Source: Fusobacteriaceae bacterium
Lineage (GTDB): Bacteria; Fusobacteriota; Fusobacteriia; Fusobacteriales; Fusobacteriaceae
Length of the DNA stretch: 7,472 bases
Direction: 5' to 3'
NCBI GenBank assembly: GCA_030625925.1
Contig: DAOUPY010000068.1
Coordinates: 1 to 7,472 of the forward strand
Shown here: positions 4,605-7,472 of the stretch, one piece after another
Layout of the letters: every line of letters begins with the position of its first letter
How positions within the stretch are numbered: the first letter of the stretch is position 1
Position numbers and translations under genes: made by a program
Notes under the pieces: model-generated
Database searches by the model: none
What the model was told of the DNA's origin: nothing
The model's input: the letters and a program-made list of their open reading frames with translations, nothing else

Positions 4605-6110
4605 ATGCATATAACGCTTTATAGAAAGTATAGACCTAGTACCTTTGAGGAGGTAGCTGGAGAAACCGATATAATAAAAACTATAAAAAATTCTTTAAAG
4701 GAAAATAAGATGGCCCATGCATATTTATTCACAGGACCTAGGGGAGTAGGAAAGACAACTACTGCAAGACTAATAGCCAAGGGATTAAATTGTATGGAAA
4801 ATGGTGTTACTGATACACCTTGTAATAAATGTGAAAACTGTATAGATATCAGCAAAAACAAGTTTATAGATCTGATAGAAATTGATGCTGCATCAAATCG
4901 TGGAATTGATGAGATCAGATCATTGAAAGATAAGATAAATTATCAGCCTGCTAAGGGGAGAAAAAAAGTATATATAATAGATGAAGTTCATATGTTAACT
5001 AAAGAAGCATTCAATGCTCTTCTAAAAACATTGGAAGAACCACCAGCTCATGTTATTTTTATCCTGGCAACTACTGAACCGGATAAAATATTAGAGACTA
5101 TTATCTCAAGGTGCCAAAGATATGATTTTAAACCTGTAAATCAAAAAGAATCTATGGATCACATCCTTATGATAGCTAAGTCTGAAGGGGTAGAAATAGA
5201 TGAGCCTAGTTTGAAGCTGATCTATGAAAAATCTGGCGGGAGTATGAGAGATGCTATCTCTATTTTTGAGAAATTAATATCTTCATGTTATGGTGAGGAG
5301 ATTACTCTAGGAAAGACAGAGAAAATCTTAGGAGTTATCCCGGAAAAAAAACTGGCAGAATTTTTGGAGATCATCTCAAAAAATGACCTGGTTAACGGGA
5401 TCAACTTTTTAGATAACTTATGGAACGACTCTATAAATGTAGAGGATTTTTTAAAAAGTTTTGCCTACTACCTAAAGGAATTGATGATTGAAAAAAAATC
5501 ACCATTTAATATAATGAAAACTATAGCAATTATAGAAGACATATTTGAAGTGATGGGTAAATTTAGATATGAAGAGGATAAGAGGATCTTAGGTTATGTA
5601 ATCTTGCACAAGATAACAGAGTTTAAAGAAAACGTAGGGGTTATTCATGAATCATCCGTACAAGAAAAGATAGTAGAGAAGATTGTGGAAAAAATAGTAT
5701 ATGTAGAAAAAGAGGTCTCTGACAAATCATCTGAAGAGGCAGCAGAAACTCCTAAAATTGTGGAAAAAACAGTGGATATAAGTATAGAGGATGTCAGGAC
5801 AAATTGGAATGACATTGTAAATGAATCTAAAAGAAGAAAGATGCCTTTAATCTCATTTTTATCTACTGCTACACCTACTAAGATAGAAGATGGAATTTTA
5901 CATATTGGATTCTATGCAGAGAATAGATTCCACAAGGAAAGTATGGAAAAACCTTATTACAACGATATATTCCTAGGAGTACTCAAGGACAAATTTGGAG
6001 GGATAGTAATTGTAAAATATGACCTTTTAAATGAAAAGAATAAAGTTGTAGAGGGGAAAAGTGATTTTGTAGAAAGAGTAGTAGACTTTTTCGATGGTGA
6101 GCTTATCTAA
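4605..6110 (+). CDS. dnaX: DNA polymerase III subunit gamma/tau (clamp loader)
   Basis: This 501-residue protein is the ATPase of the clamp loader, which places the sliding clamp on DNA. The start is the ATG after AGGAG at 4595-4599. Motifs in order: Y-R-K-Y-R-P at 6-11, Walker A G-P-R-G-V-G-K-T (44-51), a zinc site of C63, C73, C76 and C79, A-S-N-R-G-I-D (96-102), Walker B I-I-D-E-V-H (124-129), L-L-K-T-L-E-E-P-P (139-147), sensor 1 L-A-T-T-E-P (154-159), the S-R-C arginine finger (168-170) and G-G-S-M-R-D-A (211-217). The collar domain follows to about 345. A linker at 353-370 has three tandem E-K-I-V units. A C-terminal domain (about 393-500) starting D-V-R-T-N-W resembles that of Firmicute DnaX. 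Length is close to that of Firmicute DnaX and shorter than E. coli tau. The usual neighbours ybaB and recR are absent; instead it lies 16 bp after the regulator. Confidence 0.97.
   Translation: MHITLYRKYRPSTFEEVAGETDIIKTIKNSLKENKMAHAYLFTGPRGVGKTTTARLIAKGLNCMENGVTDTPCNKCENCIDISKNKFIDLIEIDAASNRGIDEIRSLKDKINYQPAKGRKKVYIIDEVHMLTKEAFNALLKTLEEPPAHVIFILATTEPDKILETIISRCQRYDFKPVNQKESMDHILMIAKSEGVEIDEPSLKLIYEKSGGSMRDAISIFEKLISSCYGEEITLGKTEKILGVIPEKKLAEFLEIISKNDLVNGINFLDNLWNDSINVEDFLKSFAYYLKELMIEKKSPFNIMKTIAIIEDIFEVMGKFRYEEDKRILGYVILHKITEFKENVGVIHESSVQEKIVEKIVEKIVYVEKEVSDKSSEEAAETPKIVEKTVDISIEDVRTNWNDIVNESKRRKMPLISFLSTATPTKIEDGILHIGFYAENRFHKESMEKPYYNDIFLGVLKDKFGGIVIVKYDLLNEKNKVVEGKSDFVERVVDFFDGELI
5664..5699 (+). 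repeat. Three tandem 12-nt units in the dnaX linker
   Basis: Three diverged 12-base units each encode E-K-I-V (residues 354-365), followed by Y-V-E-K-E-V. The nucleotide copies differ only at a few, mainly third, codon positions. They sit between the collar and the C-terminal domain, where DnaX proteins carry a variable linker, so unit number may vary between strains. Confidence 0.65.
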
Positions 6111-6113
6111 TTC

Positions 6114-6142
6114 TTAACTAATTATGGGAATTATGATACAAT
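6114..6142 (+). promoter_or_regulatory. Promoter for the DUF2232-like gene and rplI
   Basis: A -35-like TTAACT (6114-6119) and a -10 TACAAT (6137-6142) are separated by exactly 17 bp, with an extended-10 TG at 6134-6135. Transcription would begin near 6149, about 30 bases before the preferred ATG at 6181. It starts four bases after the dnaX stop. No terminator precedes it, so it may add to read-through transcription from upstream. Confidence 0.65.
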
Positions 6143-6166
6143 AAGGACTGTGGAAGTAAATGAAAA

Positions 6167-6172
6167 GGGAGG
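6167..6172 (+). promoter_or_regulatory. Ribosome binding site that sets the start at 6181
   Basis: GGGAGG lies 8 bases before ATG 6181. The alternative in-frame ATG at 6160 is preceded only by a weak GGAAG, and it would put this strong site inside the coding sequence. The shorter start also places the first hydrophobic segment at the N-terminus. Confidence 0.7.
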
Positions 6173-6180
6173 CACAAATC

Positions 6181-6975
6181 ATGATTAGAGTAACGATAAA
6201 TATCATCTTATTATTTTTAGTATCATCATTGATACCGCTGGGGTCGTTTATCTTGCCGGCCTATAAAATAAAAAAATTACCGAAATTAAATTCTAAAAAC
6301 AGACTCTTGGCAAACTTAATTTCTGGTGGAGTAATATATTTTATAGATGATAAATTGTTCTTTGTCTATGTAGGTTTTTTCCTCTTATTAGAAGGAGCCT
6401 ATTATCTGTTTGAAATGACTTCGATAGAAATATTTGATAGGATCTTTATTTCAACTACAATAACTACAGCAGTGGGATATCTGCTTATGAAAGCATTTAT
6501 CGGGACACCAGATAATCTGATAACGATCATGGACGGTATGTATAGGGAATATCTAATTTTAGATCAAACTGTGATAACTACCATGATGGGCTATATTAAA
6601 CAGCATCTATTATTTATAATGTTTACCTATTCATTGGTGATAAATTATTTTACATATTTTATATTAAAAGGAAAAACATATAGAAAATGGAATGTTTCTT
6701 ATTTGTGGATATTGGTATATATAGTTACATTTTTTATAGATAAGACTCTGAAAATTGATAATTTTTATGTTAAGAATTTATATTCAATAACTACTTTGAT
6801 CTATGTAATTTATGGAATTAAAGTATTATATAGTATGTTCAGGGAAAAGATAAAATGGAGAGTTTATGGAAAGGGACTAGCAATAGTAACTGCATGTTTT
6901 TTCCCAATAGGGATTTTTATTTTAGGAGTAATGAATAGTTTTGGAATAATAAAAATAAAAAATAGGAAGAAATAA
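6181..6975 (+). CDS. Polytopic membrane protein, YybS/DUF2232-like
   Basis: This encodes 264 residues from the preferred ATG (271 from ATG 6160). It is very hydrophobic, with about seven likely membrane segments near 4-27, 57-78, 87-105, 141-163, 172-187, 197-219 and 231-252, and a basic C-terminal tail ending K-N-R-K-K. No catalytic motif is visible. The late L-G-V-M-N-S-F-G at 248-255 followed by basic residues resembles the end of DUF2232 (YybS) proteins, and its place just upstream of rplI fits: in many Firmicutes yybS, gdpP and rplI are neighbours. Here the gdpP (cyclic-di-AMP phosphodiesterase) position is empty. It is a little shorter than YybS (about 300). The exact function of the family is not established. 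The family call rests on context plus general look, so it is moderate; that it is a membrane protein is certain. A promoter of its own lies at 6114-6142. Confidence 0.7.
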   Translation: MIRVTINIILLFLVSSLIPLGSFILPAYKIKKLPKLNSKNRLLANLISGGVIYFIDDKLFFVYVGFFLLLEGAYYLFEMTSIEIFDRIFISTTITTAVGYLLMKAFIGTPDNLITIMDGMYREYLILDQTVITTMMGYIKQHLLFIMFTYSLVINYFTYFILKGKTYRKWNVSYLWILVYIVTFFIDKTLKIDNFYVKNLYSITTLIYVIYGIKVLYSMFREKIKWRVYGKGLAIVTACFFPIGIFILGVMNSFGIIKIKNRKK

Positions 6976-6984
6976 CTCTCCCTA

Positions 6985-7008
6985 CCCTCTCTTTAATTAA
7001 AGTGAGGG
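6985..7008 (+). repeat. Hairpin between the DUF2232-like gene and rplI
   Basis: CCCTC (6985-6989) pairs with GAGGG (7004-7008). After a T/T mismatch, CTTT (6991-6994) pairs with AAAG (6999-7002) around an AATT loop. No T tract follows (GAAATATAT), so it is not a standard terminator. It may adjust rplI expression or mRNA stability. Its outer bases, ACCCTCTC, resemble the inverted termini of the element at 968-1134. Confidence 0.6.
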
Positions 7009-7035
7009 GAAATATATAAATTTAGGAGGAAGTAA

Positions 7036-7472
7036 ATGTCAAAATTAAAAGTAATACTTAATACAGATGTAGCAGGACAAGGAAGAAAAGGTGACATAGT
7101 AAGTGTATCGGAAGGGTATGCTAAAAACTTCTTATTAAAAGGGAATAAAGGAATTATAGCTACTGATGAAGAGATGAAAAAATTAGAGGCTAAAAAAAAT
7201 AAAGCAGCAGCAAAAGATCAGGCTGAAACTGCCGTGGCAGAGGAACAAGCTAAGGCGTTGAGTGAAAAAACTTTATTTATGAAGGTAAAAGCTGGAGAAA
7301 ATGGAAAGGTATTTGGTTCTATAACTAATAAAGAGATAGCTGAGGCAATAAAAACTCAATTTGATATGGTGATAGATAAGAAAAAAATAGATGGAAGTAT
7401 AAAAAAAATAGGTGAACACAAAGTAAATTTAAAATTACACAAAGGTGTAAAGGCTAGCTTAAAAGTAATAGC
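7036..7472 (+). CDS. rplI: Ribosomal protein L9, 3' end missing
   Basis: Bases 7036-7472 give 145 codons plus two bases with no stop; L9 is usually about 148-150 residues, so only the last few are lost. The start has an excellent Shine-Dalgarno, AGGAGGA, at 7024-7030. The N-terminal 23S-binding domain shows the L9 signature: G-R-K-G-D-I-V-S-V-S-E-G-Y-A-K-N at 16-31. In place of the usual L-I-P-K-G it has L-L-K-G-N-K-G. A Lys/Glu/Ala-rich connecting helix follows (about 43-76), then the C-terminal domain from about 80, with N-G-K-V-F-G-S-I-T at 89-97 and D-K-K-K-I at 114-118. L9 binds 23S rRNA at the base of the L1 stalk and helps maintain reading frame. dnaB often lies downstream, but that is outside the window. 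Confidence 0.97.
   Translation, partial: MSKLKVILNTDVAGQGRKGDIVSVSEGYAKNFLLKGNKGIIATDEEMKKLEAKKNKAAAKDQAETAVAEEQAKALSEKTLFMKVKAGENGKVFGSITNKEIAEAIKTQFDMVIDKKKIDGSIKKIGEHKVNLKLHKGVKASLKVI

Noticed and set aside
4961..4967. Seven-A run in dnaX as a programmed frameshift site
   Set aside because: It lies just before Walker B, so a shifted product would lack the ATPase core, and A runs are common in this genome's Lys codons.
6160..6180. ATG at 6160 as start of the DUF2232-like gene
   Set aside because: It has only a weak ribosome binding site, while GGGAGG is ideally placed for ATG 6181. The extra seven residues are polar and add nothing expected in the family.

Overview
The window is AT-rich, with Ile mostly ATA, Arg mostly AGA and strong AGGAGG-type ribosome binding sites. 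It carries an envelope-energisation gene set (ExbB/ExbD/TonB). Low-GC codon use combined with an outer-membrane-type system and this gene order suggests a member of the Fusobacteria (a Fusobacteriaceae-like genome). That assignment is inference from composition and gene content, not from a marker-gene comparison. All supported genes lie on the + strand, and the long open frames on the other strand are shadows.

Layout. Bases 1-966 hold the 3' part of a TPR protein gene and a small exported, membrane-anchored protein of unknown function. Bases 967-1163 are a 197-bp spacer dominated by dyad symmetry: a 27-nt hairpin, a long imperfect palindrome of about 72 nt, and short inverted termini (ACCCTCT/AGAGGGT) about 167 bp apart. 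This could be a MITE-like insertion or a structured leader. Bases 1164-4588 are a tight cluster: exbB, exbD, tonB and an NtrC-type regulator. The regulator starts on the base after the tonB stop. It has lost the receiver acidic pair, the Walker B acids and the GAFTGA loop, but keeps a good Fis-type DNA-binding domain. dnaX (DNA polymerase III gamma/tau) follows after 16 bp. A good promoter (TTAACT, 17 bp, TACAAT with an extended TG) lies just after dnaX. It probably drives a polytopic membrane protein resembling YybS/DUF2232 and then rplI (ribosomal protein L9), which runs off the right edge. A perfect-looking hairpin without a T tract sits between these last two genes.

How the parts may work together. 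ExbB/ExbD would be the proton-driven motor, and TonB would carry that energy to an outer-membrane partner not encoded here. The TPR protein and the small protein may be periplasmic or envelope accessories, as with CpoB in Tol-Pal systems. The degenerate NtrC relative appears unable to act as a normal ATP-driven sigma-54 activator. It may instead be a sigma-70-type activator or a repressor, perhaps of this envelope locus. It is the most unusual protein in the window. dnaX, the DUF2232-like gene and rplI are housekeeping genes. No intrinsic terminator with a T tract was found anywhere, so read-through between groups is possible.
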